Part shown: positions 18,167 to 29,355 of the stretch, one piece after another
Position numbering within the stretch: the stretch's first letter is position 1
Layout: every line of letters begins with the position of its first letter
Assembly: GCF_000160455.2 (NCBI RefSeq)
Contig: NZ_ACJX03000001.1
Location: forward strand, 1,374,001-1,438,000
Length of the DNA stretch: 64,000 nt
Reading direction: 5' to 3'
Origin: Acetomicrobium hydrogeniformans ATCC BAA-1850
GTDB taxonomy: Bacteria > Synergistota > Synergistia > Synergistales > Acetomicrobiaceae
Notes under the pieces: model-generated
Told to the model about the DNA's origin: nothing
The model's input: only the letters and a program-made list of their open reading frames with translations
The model's database searches: none
Program-made: the position numbers and the translations under genes

Positions 18167-19261
18167 ATGAACGGATCGTTTGCCAACAGATCACCTCAGG
18201 GAGGCTATCTTCCCTTTTTGATCGTCTTTGCCCTCTTGGCCCTCCTGGGGATTTCCATAACGGAGCCAATAGTGCGCCCTCTAATGTGGTCTGTCATTTT
18301 GTCCTTTTTTTCTCACCCCTTAAACAAGCTTTTATATGTGAAGGTCTTTCGAGGTAAGCGCAGAAACCTGGCCGCACTGATCACCGCCGGGTGTGTAGTC
18401 TTGCTTATCTGTGTCCCTATGGGTTTTATAGGTATTTCTTTAGCTAGAGAGGCCTTAAGGTTCATCTCCAGCCTTTCCGACAATCTCGAATCGATACAGG
18501 AGACATTTGCCGGGGCGTGGGCATCGTTAGTTAACAGGCTTCCCGATTACGTCATCCAATATTTCGGCATCAAAGGCGATCCTTCCTTTTTGCGCGATCT
18601 CACTCATCGAGCGGTAAATTACGTTATTTCGTCGCTTGGTGATTTTTCCAGAGGCCTCTTGGGCAATGCCTTTAAAATGGTCTATCAATTGTTCGTCATA
18701 TCGGTTTCGACCTTTTACCTGCTTCGTGATGGCCACGTGGTCATAGAATACCTCGATGACATCCTGCCCCTGCCAAAGGAGGAGAGGGCATCCCTTTTCA
18801 CGAGCGCGACGCGAATGATGAAAGCGGTAGTCATTGGGACTACGGTGACGGCGGGAATTCAGGCCTGCCTTGGCGTGGCTGGTTGGTTCTTCTTAGGCCT
18901 GCCCGCACCGCTGTTGGCCGGTGTTCTTCTTTTTATCTGTGCCATGATACCCTTTATAGGCACTCCCTTCGTCTTGATTCCGGCCGCCGTTTACCTTTTT
19001 CTGATGGGCAACGTAAAAGAAAGCATTATATTGGCGGGTTGGGCTCTTTTGGTCGTTAGCACCATCGATAACTTGATACGCCCCCTTTTCATATCGGAGG
19101 GAAGCAGGGTTCATTTTCTCTTAGTCTTTTTAGGAGTGGTGGGCGGAATTCACGTGTGGGGATTCCTTGGGATTTTCTTAGGTCCTATTGTTTTGTCATT
19201 GTTTATATTCTTTCTTGATTGTTACAGGAGAATTTGGAGTACGAAAAGGGAATATGAGTGA
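18167..19261 (+). CDS. AI-2E family transporter (PerM-like permease)
   Basis: A 364-residue membrane protein with about eight hydrophobic segments, of the AI-2 exporter (former UPF0118) family. The N-terminus PFLIVFALLALLGISI and the C-terminal LFLGVVGGIHVWGFLG-like stretch, with the conserved DNLIRPL motif, identify it. Members have been linked to export of autoinducer-2 or to Na+/H+ exchange; the substrate here is unknown. It has GGAGAGTGA before the ATG and lies 18 bases after rnr. Confidence 0.85.
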   Translation: MNGSFANRSPQGGYLPFLIVFALLALLGISITEPIVRPLMWSVILSFFSHPLNKLLYVKVFRGKRRNLAALITAGCVVLLICVPMGFIGISLAREALRFISSLSDNLESIQETFAGAWASLVNRLPDYVIQYFGIKGDPSFLRDLTHRAVNYVISSLGDFSRGLLGNAFKMVYQLFVISVSTFYLLRDGHVVIEYLDDILPLPKEERASLFTSATRMMKAVVIGTTVTAGIQACLGVAGWFFLGLPAPLLAGVLLFICAMIPFIGTPFVLIPAAVYLFLMGNVKESIILAGWALLVVSTIDNLIRPLFISEGSRVHFLLVFLGVVGGIHVWGFLGIFLGPIVLSLFIFFLDCYRRIWSTKREYE

Positions 19262-19282
19262 AATTTCGGAGGAGGAGATTTG

Positions 19283-19918
19283 ATGGCCTACAAGATTTCC
19301 CTATGTGGTTACAAAAATAGCGGAAAGACCGGGCTTTGTAAAAAGCTTATCGAGATATTCAAAGATGAGCTCGCCATGAAAGTGGGCTATATAAAGCACT
19401 GTCATGATGAGGTAATTTCCGGTCGAGACACCGACAGCGGGGTAATTGCCGGCTTGGGTGTCGAAGTAGCCCTTTGGGGTGCAGACGGGGTTAGAGTCGA
19501 AGTCCAGGGCAATCGTATTGCCTTAGAGGAGATCGAGAAGAAGTTTTTTCCTGACAGAGATTTGATCCTATTGGAGGGAGGAAAATCACTGCCCATCCCT
19601 AAGATTTGGGTAGGCAAAGAGCCTCCCTCAGGCGAAGTAAAGGGAATTTTTTGCCTCTTCGATTGCACCGACGACGTCCTTCCTGCCCTGCCACATTTTC
19701 GGTCGGGGCAGGAGCGTCAGTTGGCGGAGTGGATTGTCGAAAGAAGGGGAAGCAGGAGGGAAAGTGCTTTACTGTATATAGGAGGGCAGAAAATAGGCCT
19801 GAACGATTTCGTCATGGATTTCATCGTCGGAACCGTTAGGGGTATGATAGGTTCATTGAAAGGTGTAGAGGATAAAAAGGGCGAGGTGCTATTAGTAATT
19901 CCGGAGGAGAAAAAATAA
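19283..19918 (+). CDS. mobB: Molybdopterin-guanine dinucleotide biosynthesis protein MobB
   Basis: A P-loop protein of 211 residues. It starts with YKISLCGYKNSGKTGLCKKL (Walker A GYKNSGKT), then KHCHDE and the DTDSG motif typical of MobB, and LILLEGGK. MobB assists MobA in adding GMP to molybdopterin. A C-terminal extension of about 50 residues (from ALLYIGGQKIGLNDFV) lies beyond the usual MobB end. ATG at 19283 is preferred over TTG at 19280 because of spacing from GGAGGAGG. No other molybdenum genes are in the window. Confidence 0.85.
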   Translation: MAYKISLCGYKNSGKTGLCKKLIEIFKDELAMKVGYIKHCHDEVISGRDTDSGVIAGLGVEVALWGADGVRVEVQGNRIALEEIEKKFFPDRDLILLEGGKSLPIPKIWVGKEPPSGEVKGIFCLFDCTDDVLPALPHFRSGQERQLAEWIVERRGSRRESALLYIGGQKIGLNDFVMDFIVGTVRGMIGSLKGVEDKKGEVLLVIPEEKK

Positions 19919-20040
19919 TAACTCTTTCAAATATTTGGACATTATTAATTCCTGCATGAACTTTAAGGAACGCTCCTTCCTGAAGGTCGCTGTATATAGC
20001 GGCGTTGTCATGTTTAACTAATGCGAAATGGGATTCGATC

Positions 20041-20069
20041 TTGCAAATTTAGGATAACCTGCATATAAT
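20041..20069 (+). promoter_or_regulatory. Promoter of hppA
   Basis: TTGCAA (20041-20046) and a perfect TATAAT (20064-20069), 17 bases apart. It gives a leader of about 75 bases before the hppA start. The rest of the mobB-hppA gap (19919-20150) holds only short weak hairpins, such as AAGGA/TCCTT around 19965-19978 and CGCT/AGCG at 19988-20001, without a T-run. Confidence 0.8.
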
Positions 20070-20097
20070 TAGGGTCGCTTCTTATATGATCAGATGT

Positions 20098-20119
20098 GCC
20101 CGCCTAAACAAAGGCGGGC
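20098..20119 (+). promoter_or_regulatory. Stable hairpin in the hppA leader
   Basis: GCCCGCCT (20098-20105) pairs perfectly with AGGCGGGC (20112-20119) across a six-base loop AAACAA. It lies inside the transcribed leader, about 30 bases before the start codon. The downstream bases TTGAAATT are not a strong T-tract, so it could be a stability or pausing element or a weak attenuator. I do not recognise a known riboswitch class. Confidence 0.6.
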
Positions 20120-20150
20120 TTGAAATTATCGTAAACGGAGGGATCTGGCA

Positions 20151-22112
20151 ATGAACGGATTTGCGTTGTGGTCTTCGATAGGCGCGGGAATAGCAGCATT
20201 GTTATACGCTGTTATAGTAGTTAATCGCATAAACGGATTTAAAGTGGATAATGATCGGATAAATTACCTCTCGAACATTATCCAAAGAGGTGCCATGGCG
20301 TTTCTGTATAGAGAGTACAGGGCTCTCATTCCCTTCGTGATCGTAGTGGCCTGCCTTTTGGCCTGGAAGTTGGGCTTTCCCATGGCGGTTTCCTTTCTGT
20401 TGGGGGCCGTCTGTAGCGCCGTTTCCGGCTTTTTGGGCATGAGGGTGGCTACGAGGGCTAACGGGAAGACGGCCTTTGCTGCCACTACTGGTATGAATCA
20501 GGCTTTAAAGATTGCCTTTTCGGGCGGTTCCGTCATGGGCATGACCGTGGTTGGCGTAGGAATCTTAGGAATAATAGTTGCCTTTTTGCTATATAGGGAT
20601 CCGAACATTATCACCGCCTTCGGCTTTGGAGCAAGCTCTATAGCGCTTTTTGCAAGGGTCGGGGGTGGCATTTACACTAAAGCAGCCGATGTCGGGGCCG
20701 ACTTGGTTGGCAAGGTGGAGGCCGGAATTCCCGAGGACGATCCCCGAAATCCTGCCGTCATAGCGGACAACGTGGGCGATAATGTGGGAGATATTGCCGG
20801 CATGGGTGCGGACCTTTTCGAATCGTACGTTAATTCGATCATAGCTGCCATGGCTATTGGAGCCGGCATATTTGGTATTACCGGTGTGTCCTTTCCGATC
20901 TTGCTTGCAGCGATAGGAATAGTATCGGCGCTCATAGGCACCTTTTTCGTCCGGATCAAAGAGAAGGGAGATCCTCAGCTCGCCCTTAGAAAGGGCACTT
21001 TTGCTACGGGCATTTTGATGATAATTGGTTCTTTCTTTTTAACGATGGCTGTGTTCGGCGATTTGTCCCTCTTTTGGGCAGTTTTGGCCGGAGTCATCTG
21101 CGGAGTTTCCATAGGTTATATAACTGAGATATATACTTCTTCTTTTTACACTTCCGTAAAAGAAATTGCCAACGCGTCGACGTCGGGATATGCGACCAAC
21201 ATTCTGACCGGGATTGCGGTGGGAATGAAATCGACTATGTGGCCGGTTTTATTGATATGTGCGGCTATTTTCATAGCCGTTCAGACGGGAGGTTTGTACG
21301 GCATCGCCTGTGCGGCAGTAGGCATGCTTGCCATCACGGGAATGACGTTGAGCGTCGATGCCTATGGCCCCATAGCGGACAATGCTGGCGGCATAGCGGA
21401 GATGAGCCATTTGCCGCCTGATGTCAGAAAGATCACCGACAGGTTGGATGCAGTAGGGAATACCACTGCAGCGGTGGGTAAAGGTCTTGCGATAGGCTCT
21501 GCTGCTTTGACGGCCATTGCACTTTTTTCAGCCTACTCCAGCGCTATCGGTTTGAAGTATATAGATCTAATGGATGCTCGAGTTTTGATCGGGCTTTTTA
21601 TAGGCGGGATGCTGCCTTTTGTGTTTTCCTCTAGGGCTATTCAAGCCGTTGGAAGAGCTGCACAGAGCATGATCGAAGAAGTGCGGCGTCAGTTCAAAGA
21701 AATTCCGGGCATCATGGAAGGCTCGCAGGAACCTGATTACGAACGGTGTATCGATATTTCTACAAAGGCAGCCCTTAAAGAGATGGTCGTTCCCGGGATG
21801 ATGGCGGTCTTTTCTCCGGTGGTTGTGGGTTTGCTTCTGGGCCCTTCTGCTTTGGGCGGACTGCTTGCCGGTTCTATCGTAACGGGAGTGATGCTTGCTA
21901 TTTTCATGGCCAATGCTGGCGGAGCTTGGGATAACGCTAAGAAGTATATCGAAGAGGGCAATCTGGGCGGCAAAGGTACACCTCCCCATGCAGCAGCCGT
22001 GGTCGGCGATACTGTGGGAGATCCCTTTAAGGATACGGCCGGTCCAAGCCTTAACATATTGATCAAGTTGATGTCCATCATCGCTCTCGTCATAGCCCCG
22101 CTGCTAATGTAA
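20151..22112 (+). CDS. hppA: Membrane-bound, ion-pumping pyrophosphatase
   Basis: A 653-residue polytopic protein, about 16 membrane segments, that couples pyrophosphate hydrolysis to H+ or Na+ pumping. The substrate-binding motifs [11 protein letters not shown], the acidic [22 protein letters not shown], and [17 protein letters not shown] are intact. The motif [10 protein letters not shown] has Ala where K+-independent enzymes have Lys, so this is the K+-dependent class. Whether it pumps Na+ or H+ cannot be settled by eye. It is transcribed alone, with its own promoter and terminator. Such pumps conserve energy in anaerobes. Confidence 0.97.
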   Translation: MNGFALWSSIGAGIAALLYAVIVVNRINGFKVDNDRINYLSNIIQRGAMAFLYREYRALIPFVIVVACLLAWKLGFPMAVSFLLGAVCSAVSGFLGMRVATRANGKTAFAATTGMNQALKIAFSGGSVMGMTVVGVGILGIIVAFLLYRDPNIITAFGFGASSIALFARVGGGIYTKAADVGADLVGKVEAGIPEDDPRNPAVIADNVGDNVGDIAGMGADLFESYVNSIIAAMAIGAGIFGITGVSFPILLAAIGIVSALIGTFFVRIKEKGDPQLALRKGTFATGILMIIGSFFLTMAVFGDLSLFWAVLAGVICGVSIGYITEIYTSSFYTSVKEIANASTSGYATNILTGIAVGMKSTMWPVLLICAAIFIAVQTGGLYGIACAAVGMLAITGMTLSVDAYGPIADNAGGIAEMSHLPPDVRKITDRLDAVGNTTAAVGKGLAIGSAALTAIALFSAYSSAIGLKYIDLMDARVLIGLFIGGMLPFVFSSRAIQAVGRAAQSMIEEVRRQFKEIPGIMEGSQEPDYERCIDISTKAALKEMVVPGMMAVFSPVVVGLLLGPSALGGLLAGSIVTGVMLAIFMANAGGAWDNAKKYIEEGNLGGKGTPPHAAAVVGDTVGDPFKDTAGPSLNILIKLMSIIALVIAPLLM

Positions 22113-22163
22113 TTGCTGCTTAAATATTCGCCGTTGACAAAACCCAGTTTTATCGGAAATTTT

Positions 22164-22195
22164 AGGGAGGGCAGATGTTGTTCCCTCCCTTTTTG
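22164..22195 (+). terminator. Intrinsic terminator of hppA
   Basis: Hairpin AGGGAGGG (22164-22171) and CCCTCCCT (22183-22190) followed by TTTTT. It separates hppA from dnaG, 52 bases after the hppA stop. Confidence 0.9.
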
Positions 22196-22212
22196 GCTTT
22201 GGAGGGGTTGGT

Positions 22213-23967
22213 TTGGATAAATTTCAAATAGAAGAGATAAAAAAAAGGCTCGACATATTGGACATTGTAGGCGATTATGTTCAATTAAAAAAAGTAGGAA
22301 AAGGGTATAGAGCTCTGTGCCCATTCCACAGCGAGAAAACGCCGTCTTTTTACGTTATGCCCGACAGGCAGTTCTTTCATTGTTTTGGCTGCGGCAAAGG
22401 CGGTGATGTCATATCTTTTGTAATGGAGATCGAGGGGCTGAGCTTTCCCGATGCCATTGAATTGCTTGCCAACAGGGTTGGAATCAAAATCGATAGCAAT
22501 GAAACCAGGCGCAACGAGTGGAACCTAAGCGAAGTCATGGAGAAAGCACTTAAGATATACCGTGACAGCCTGGAAAGCGCGGGAGGAGAAGTTGCCAGAA
22601 AGTATCTAATTCAGAGGAGGCTACTGGAGAAGTGGTGGTCCCGCTTCGAGATAGGGTGGGCGCCTCCTTCATGGGATTATTTGTGGCGCCTGCTCAATAA
22701 GGCCGGCATTCCTTCGAAAGCTGCGATCGAATGCGGTTTGGTTATCGAAGGTCAACGGGGTTTGTACGATCGTTTCAGAGGTAGAATAATCTTTCCCATT
22801 AGGGATGTAATAGGTCGGTTAATTGGCTTTGGAGGACGTTCCATAGCGGGTGAGGGCGCCAAATATATCAACACGCCGGAAAGCCCCCTGTTTCATAAAG
22901 GACGATGCCTATATCTGCTTAATGTGGCCAAGGATGCCATGCGCGAGAAGGGGCGGGCGATTTTAGTCGAAGGCTACATGGATGCAATCAGACTGCACAT
23001 ATCGGGGTTTGGCGAATCCGTGGCGTCTCTGGGGACGGCATTGACCGAGGAACAGGCAAATTTGATAAGCAGATTTGCCGATGTTTGTTACGTTTGCTAC
23101 GATGCCGATACGGCCGGTCAGGAAGCGGCAATACGGGGGATGTATCTGTTGCAGGCTTCGGGTTTACAGGTAAAAGTAGTTGTCTTGCCCCATGGTGTCG
23201 ATCCGGATGAGTTTTTATCGAAGGAGGGGGAGAGGGCCTTCAAGGAGCTTTTAAGTCAAAGCCTCCATCTTCCTCTTTATCATTTAAAAATAAGAGAGAA
23301 AGCATTAAAAGATCTCTCTCTGCGAAAGAAAGCTGTAGAGGAATTGCTAGAATCTTTCTCCGGGATTTCATTGCCCGACCTTGCCCCCTTTATGTCCCAA
23401 ATAGCTTCTGCCTTGGAGGTTCCCAGGTATGCCTTGGAGAATATGCTGTTGAACTTTGGGGCAAATAAAACCAGGGCTGAAGATGAAAAAAAAGGGAAAT
23501 CGGCCAAATCTAGCGTATATATAAATGAAAGCAAGAAACAGGATGAAAAAAGCTTGGCGGTCGATGCGAAAGAAGCGGCTCTTTTTGCTCTTCTATGGAA
23601 CGATCCGGAAAAAAGGCATCATTTTAGGGAGGAGGAGATATATCCTCTAATTTCAGACGAAAGGATAAAAACGTTGGTTGCGGCCTTAATTAACGGCGAA
23701 TCCACGGAAGAATTGGAGAAACGATGGTTGAATTCAGGGGACCTCTTTCCCTTGCAAACCTTGGCCCTGGGTAACGCCTTTTGCGAACAATTCGAGGAAG
23801 GAATAAGCCCCTGGGACGTAATTGTAGGCGAACTGAGGTTGAGATCGATTAAATTTAGATATGACGAGCTTTATTCGAAGATGCTCAAAGGGGAAGCCAA
23901 TTACGATGAAATAAAGGAAATGCGAAAGATAGCTTCCTTGTTGAAGGGAGGAAAGGAGGACAGATGA
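22213..23967 (+). CDS. dnaG: DNA primase
   Basis: A 584-residue primase that makes RNA primers at the replication fork. The N-terminal CHC2 zinc finger is visible (Cys36, His39, Cys57, Cys60 in CPFHSEKTP and HCFGCGKGG). The TOPRIM domain has VEGYMDAI and [11 protein letters not shown] lysine-rich linker ([10 protein letters not shown]) leads to the helicase-binding domain. The start is TTG at 22213 after GGAGGGG. Its stop overlaps the rpoD start (ATGA), the classical dnaG-rpoD pairing. Confidence 0.97.
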   Translation: MDKFQIEEIKKRLDILDIVGDYVQLKKVGKGYRALCPFHSEKTPSFYVMPDRQFFHCFGCGKGGDVISFVMEIEGLSFPDAIELLANRVGIKIDSNETRRNEWNLSEVMEKALKIYRDSLESAGGEVARKYLIQRRLLEKWWSRFEIGWAPPSWDYLWRLLNKAGIPSKAAIECGLVIEGQRGLYDRFRGRIIFPIRDVIGRLIGFGGRSIAGEGAKYINTPESPLFHKGRCLYLLNVAKDAMREKGRAILVEGYMDAIRLHISGFGESVASLGTALTEEQANLISRFADVCYVCYDADTAGQEAAIRGMYLLQASGLQVKVVVLPHGVDPDEFLSKEGERAFKELLSQSLHLPLYHLKIREKALKDLSLRKKAVEELLESFSGISLPDLAPFMSQIASALEVPRYALENMLLNFGANKTRAEDEKKGKSAKSSVYINESKKQDEKSLAVDAKEAALFALLWNDPEKRHHFREEEIYPLISDERIKTLVAALINGESTEELEKRWLNSGDLFPLQTLALGNAFCEQFEEGISPWDVIVGELRLRSIKFRYDELYSKMLKGEANYDEIKEMRKIASLLKGGKEDR

Positions 23968-25202
23968 ACAGGAAAGACAACAGCAAAAAAGAAAAAGATA
24001 AAGATAAAGATAAAGATATTGAAAAGTCGGTAAAATTCGAAGGCGAAGACAGACAAATGGAGCGTAACGAGAACATCGTGGATCAGGAGTCACAGGAATT
24101 AGAAGACATGGAAAGTCACGAAATGGCAGAATTGATAGAAAATATCCGGGAATTGTTGCAGGAGGGGCGACAAAAGGGCTTTATCACATATGATGACCTT
24201 GAAAAATATTTGCCCCAGGAGGCCCTAAGTGAGGCTGATATAATGGACAATGTTTACTCCAATCTCTTGGAATTGGGAATAGATGTCAAAGAAGAAGATA
24301 AACTTCAAGAGATCAGGCAGGGCGAACTTCTCCCTCAGGTGAGTCTGGAAGAACTTTCGGACATAGAAAGTGTTTCCATATCCGACCCAGTGAGGATGTA
24401 TTTGAGAGAAATAGGAAAAATCTCTCTGCTTACTCCGGAAGAAGAGGTGGAGCTGGCGAAACGGGTCGAAGAGGGAGAGGAAGAGGCTAAGAAAAAGCTC
24501 ATAGAGGCGAACCTGCGTCTCGTTGTAAGTATAGCAAAGAAGTATATAGGAAGAGGCTTGTCATTTCTGGATTTGATCCAGGAGGGCAACCTTGGTTTGA
24601 TACGGGCTGTAGAGAAGTTCGATTACAGAAAGGGATTCAAATTCAGTACCTATGCTACGTGGTGGATCAGGCAGGCCATTACGAGGGCAATTGCTGACCA
24701 GGCGCGCACCATCAGAATTCCCGTGCATATGGTGGAGACCATAAATAAGCTCATTCGAGTTTCTCGGCAGTTGGTACAGCAACTGGGTAGAGAGCCGACC
24801 ATAGAGGAAATAGCACAGTCTTTGGGATTGCCGCCGGAGAAAGTCGAGGACATTCAAAGAATTGCCCAAGAGCCCGTCTCTCTAGAGACGCCTATAGGGG
24901 AAGAGGAAGACAGCCAACTGGGAGACTTTTTGGAGGATAAGGAATCTCCCAATCCGGAAGACGCCACGGCGGGTCAATTGTTGCGGGAACAACTGGAAGA
25001 GATGCTTGGCGAGCTGACCGAGAGAGAGCGAGAGGTATTGCGCTTGAGATTTGGCCTGGAGGATGGCCATGCCCATACTCTGGAAGAAGTGGGCAAGCGC
25101 TTCAACGTTACCAGAGAGCGGATAAGACAAATTGAGGCCAAGGCTTTGCGTAAATTGCGCCACCCCAGCAGGAGCAAAAGGTTGCGAGATTATTTAGAAT
25201 AA
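23964..25202 (+). CDS. rpoD: Primary RNA polymerase sigma factor RpoD (sigma 70)
   Basis: A 412-residue housekeeping sigma factor. The N-terminus is a charged low-complexity tail (KDKDKDKDI), then region 1.1-like helices. Region 1.2 begins [11 protein letters not shown], region 2 has [12 protein letters not shown] and [14 protein letters not shown], with [13 protein letters not shown] contacting the -10 element. Region 4 ends with [20 protein letters not shown], which binds the -35 box. The near-consensus TTGACA/TATAAT promoters seen in this window fit such a factor. It overlaps dnaG by four bases. Confidence 0.98.
   Translation: MNRKDNSKKEKDKDKDKDIEKSVKFEGEDRQMERNENIVDQESQELEDMESHEMAELIENIRELLQEGRQKGFITYDDLEKYLPQEALSEADIMDNVYSNLLELGIDVKEEDKLQEIRQGELLPQVSLEELSDIESVSISDPVRMYLREIGKISLLTPEEEVELAKRVEEGEEEAKKKLIEANLRLVVSIAKKYIGRGLSFLDLIQEGNLGLIRAVEKFDYRKGFKFSTYATWWIRQAITRAIADQARTIRIPVHMVETINKLIRVSRQLVQQLGREPTIEEIAQSLGLPPEKVEDIQRIAQEPVSLETPIGEEEDSQLGDFLEDKESPNPEDATAGQLLREQLEEMLGELTEREREVLRLRFGLEDGHAHTLEEVGKRFNVTRERIRQIEAKALRKLRHPSRSKRLRDYLE
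23997..24018 (+). repeat. GATAAA hexamer tandem repeat inside rpoD
   Basis: Three full GATAAA units plus GATA, in frame, encoding the alternating Lys-Asp tract in the N-terminal tail of RpoD. Changes in unit number would alter the tail by two residues without a frameshift. Confidence 0.85.
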
Positions 25203-25293
25203 AGAAAAGGATTACTTAATGTGATCGATGAGGGTTGTAATTGAAGAAGGCGAAGTATGAAATAATGTAACCTTTAAAGAGGGGGTGCGGTTG

Positions 25294-26439
25294 ATGTTCG
25301 AAGACGTAGTCAAGGGATTGTTGAGGGAATGCGAAGGGAAGCCCTTTCTTATGTCGCTGTACGTTGATTGCGATAGAGCGCAAAGGTCGGCCAAGGAGAT
25401 ACTGATCGATCTTAAAAATCTTCAAAAAAAGGCCTCTGAGGAGGTGAAATACTTTTGCGGAGATGCTAATTGCAAGCAATGTAACGAAACCATCGCTTCG
25501 ATATTTAATGAGTTGAGCGACGAACTATCTCACGGCGGTTTCAGCGAAGCTAAAGGAGTGTCCTGTTTTGCTGACCTGCATGGAGATTATCGTCGATTTA
25601 TAGGACTTCCCATATCGGTAGAGAATAAAATAAAATTTCTGGACCACCCTTTTTTGGCGCCCCTTGTCGAAGCCCTGTCCCCTCACAAACTCGCCCTCGC
25701 TGCGGTCGTTGAGGCCAGAAGGGCTACATTTTTCAGGGTATACGCAAGTTCCGTCGATAAGCTCATGACCTTGGAAGAGGATGTACCTCCCAAGGTTAAA
25801 TCTGCAGGGTGGTATGGACTCGAAGAGACGAGAATTAAAAGACATGTCGAAGATCACGTGGAAAAACATTTGAAAAACGTCGGGGCAACCATGAGAGCCC
25901 TCTACGATGAAGACAATTACTCAATTATATTGGTGGGAGGCAACACTAATTACGCTTTGGTCGTCGCCGATCTTCTTAAAGAGATAATTACCGGAATTCC
26001 CGTCGAAGTCTTGGAAAATCTTGGAATTACCGATCAGCCCAGGGCGGTAGTCGATGCTGTTGCCAATCATGCCCTTCAGACCTTTGTAGCCGAGAGTTCG
26101 AACTTGATCGAAGGCCTCATAACGGAGCATGAAAAAGGTGGTTTGGCCGTTGCTGGGCTTAGGGGGGTAATTCACGCTTCTAATCTTCATGCCATACATA
26201 AGCTCATTGTCGACAGTCATAAGGAGATAGCCGGCAAAAGGTGTTCTTCTTGTGGTACATTGGGCTTAGACGAGGATCTCTGCCCCTTGTGTCATGGCAG
26301 GATGGAAGATATTGAAGACGTAATAGATCTTTTGATTTACAAGACTTTGTGCGATGATGGCGATGTGAGGGTGATTGGGGGCGAGTCTCCTTTAAGGGAG
26401 TATGAAGGCGTAGGGGCAACTTTACGCTTCTCAATATAA
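25294..26439 (+). CDS. eRF1/Vms1-like protein (baeRF family)
   Basis: A protein of 381 residues with the domain plan of archaeal/eukaryotic release factor relatives found in bacteria. After an N-terminal domain (FLMSLYVDCDRAQ), a domain-2-like fold has ALAAVVEARRATFFRVY, a candidate catalytic loop SAGWYGLEETR and a basic helix RHVEDHVEKHLK. The domain-3-like part has a zinc knuckle (CSSCG and CPLCHG) and ends GVGATLRF, like the GGIGALLRY end of eRF1. No GGQ is visible. Yeast Vms1 releases nascent chains from stalled ribosomes; whether this does is inference. ATG at 25294 is chosen for spacing from GAGGGGG; the frame opens at GTG 25285. Confidence 0.75.
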   Translation: MFEDVVKGLLRECEGKPFLMSLYVDCDRAQRSAKEILIDLKNLQKKASEEVKYFCGDANCKQCNETIASIFNELSDELSHGGFSEAKGVSCFADLHGDYRRFIGLPISVENKIKFLDHPFLAPLVEALSPHKLALAAVVEARRATFFRVYASSVDKLMTLEEDVPPKVKSAGWYGLEETRIKRHVEDHVEKHLKNVGATMRALYDEDNYSIILVGGNTNYALVVADLLKEIITGIPVEVLENLGITDQPRAVVDAVANHALQTFVAESSNLIEGLITEHEKGGLAVAGLRGVIHASNLHAIHKLIVDSHKEIAGKRCSSCGTLGLDEDLCPLCHGRMEDIEDVIDLLIYKTLCDDGDVRVIGGESPLREYEGVGATLRFSI

Positions 26440-26443
26440 TGTG

Positions 26444-26494
26444 AAAACAAAGTCGAGTGGCAAAGAGTATGTCCCCGCTCGACTTTGTTTTTTG
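26444..26494 (+). terminator. Intrinsic terminator after the baeRF gene
   Basis: A long perfect stem, AAAACAAAGTCGAG (26444-26457) with CTCGACTTTGTTTT (26478-26491), with a T-run. The A-rich 5' side means that it may work in both directions. It starts 4 bases after the stop codon. Confidence 0.93.
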
Positions 26495-26577
26495 TTAAAA
26501 TAAATAGCATCGGTTTATGAGATTTGGATTATAAGTTAAGATGAACCTGATGTTGATAAGAAATTAAAATCTTTGTG

Positions 26578-26606
26578 TTGATCGGAGCCTGTGTTATATT
26601 TATACT
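26578..26606 (+). promoter_or_regulatory. Promoter of rqcP-eno-rex
   Basis: TTGATC (26578-26583) and TATACT (26601-26606) with a 17-base spacer, about 40 bases before rqcP. No Rex-type operator (TTGTGA-N6-TCACAA-like) is visible over it. Confidence 0.75.
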
Positions 26607-26645
26607 CATTCCCAAGGCGTTTGTGTCACTAGAGGGGCATAGATA

Positions 26646-26915
26646 ATGAGGATCGACAAGTATTTAAAGATATCCCATATTGTAAAAAGGCGTTCAGTGG
26701 CGCAAGAAATGATTGCGGCAGGAGTGGTAAGGTTAAACGGCAGGCCTGTCAAAGCTTCTTCTATGGTAAAGGTGGGCGACATAGTTGAGGTTGCCTTCCC
26801 AAGGAGGACTTTGAAGGTTTCGGTTATATGTAACGATGAGCTATTGTTGAAAAAGGGCAATCGCAGTTACGAAGTATTAGAGGAGCATGTAGTAGAGCAC
26901 AAGGATATACCTTAA
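26646..26915 (+). CDS. rqcP: S4-domain ribosome quality control protein RqcP
   Basis: An 89-residue S4 RNA-binding protein of the RqcP/Hsp15 (YabO) family. It starts MRIDKYLKISHIVKRRSVAQ and continues GVVRLNGRPVKASSMVKVGD, which matches the family closely. RqcP binds obstructed 50S subunits with RqcH and supports addition of alanine tails to stalled nascent chains, marking them for decay. It is the first gene of a unit with eno and rex. The release-factor-like gene lies just upstream in its own transcription unit. Confidence 0.88.
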   Translation: MRIDKYLKISHIVKRRSVAQEMIAAGVVRLNGRPVKASSMVKVGDIVEVAFPRRTLKVSVICNDELLLKKGNRSYEVLEEHVVEHKDIP

Positions 26916-28876
<1,961 letters not shown>

Positions 28877-28959
28877 AAGATCTTTTGCAATTGTTGCGAG
28901 TTATTTATTAGCTTAGATGTAAATTTAATTAATTTTTCATTAATATAGGAGGGATTTCC

Positions 28960-29259
28960 TTGAACGGACAAGCTGGATTGTTAGGTATGATGTGGCCACT
29001 GTTGCTATTTATTGTGATATTTTATTTTTTACTGATAAGACCGCAAAAGAAGCGCCAAAAGCAGCACCAGGATATGTTAAATTCCATCAAGCGCGGAGAT
29101 CAGGTCGTCACGGCAGGAGGCATCTTCGGTACGGTGCGAGACGTTAAAGACGATAGCTTCATCATTGAAGTAAGCGACGGAGTAAAAGTAAGGGTGTTGA
29201 AAAATGCTATATCAATGAAACGTGGCGGCGGAGAAGCAGGAGAGGCGACGGTAGGATAA
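28960..29259 (+). CDS. yajC: Preprotein translocase subunit YajC
   Basis: A 99-residue protein with one N-terminal membrane segment (MMWPLLLFIVIFYFLLIRPQ) and the YajC signature RPQKKRQKQHQDML, then GDQVVTAGGIFGTV. It associates with SecDF in the translocon. TTG at 28960 is the start, with AGGAGGG at 28948-28953. It is followed by secD and secF, the usual order. Confidence 0.95.
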   Translation: MNGQAGLLGMMWPLLLFIVIFYFLLIRPQKKRQKQHQDMLNSIKRGDQVVTAGGIFGTVRDVKDDSFIIEVSDGVKVRVLKNAISMKRGGGEAGEATVG

Positions 29260-29355
29260 AAAATAATAAAATATGCAATTCGATAGATAGGACGCGATGT
29301 TTTTCTAGCGAAATTATATTAGTTGCTGCTTTTTCATTTAGGAGGTAGAAATCAA

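Noticed and set aside
19960-20005. Short hairpins after mobB as a terminator
   Set aside because: The stems are only 4-5 bp and no T-run follows, so a terminator cannot be supported.
26578-26645. Rex operator at the rqcP-eno-rex promoter
   Set aside because: No TTGTGA/TCACAA-type inverted repeat is found; only TTTGTGT-like half matches occur.
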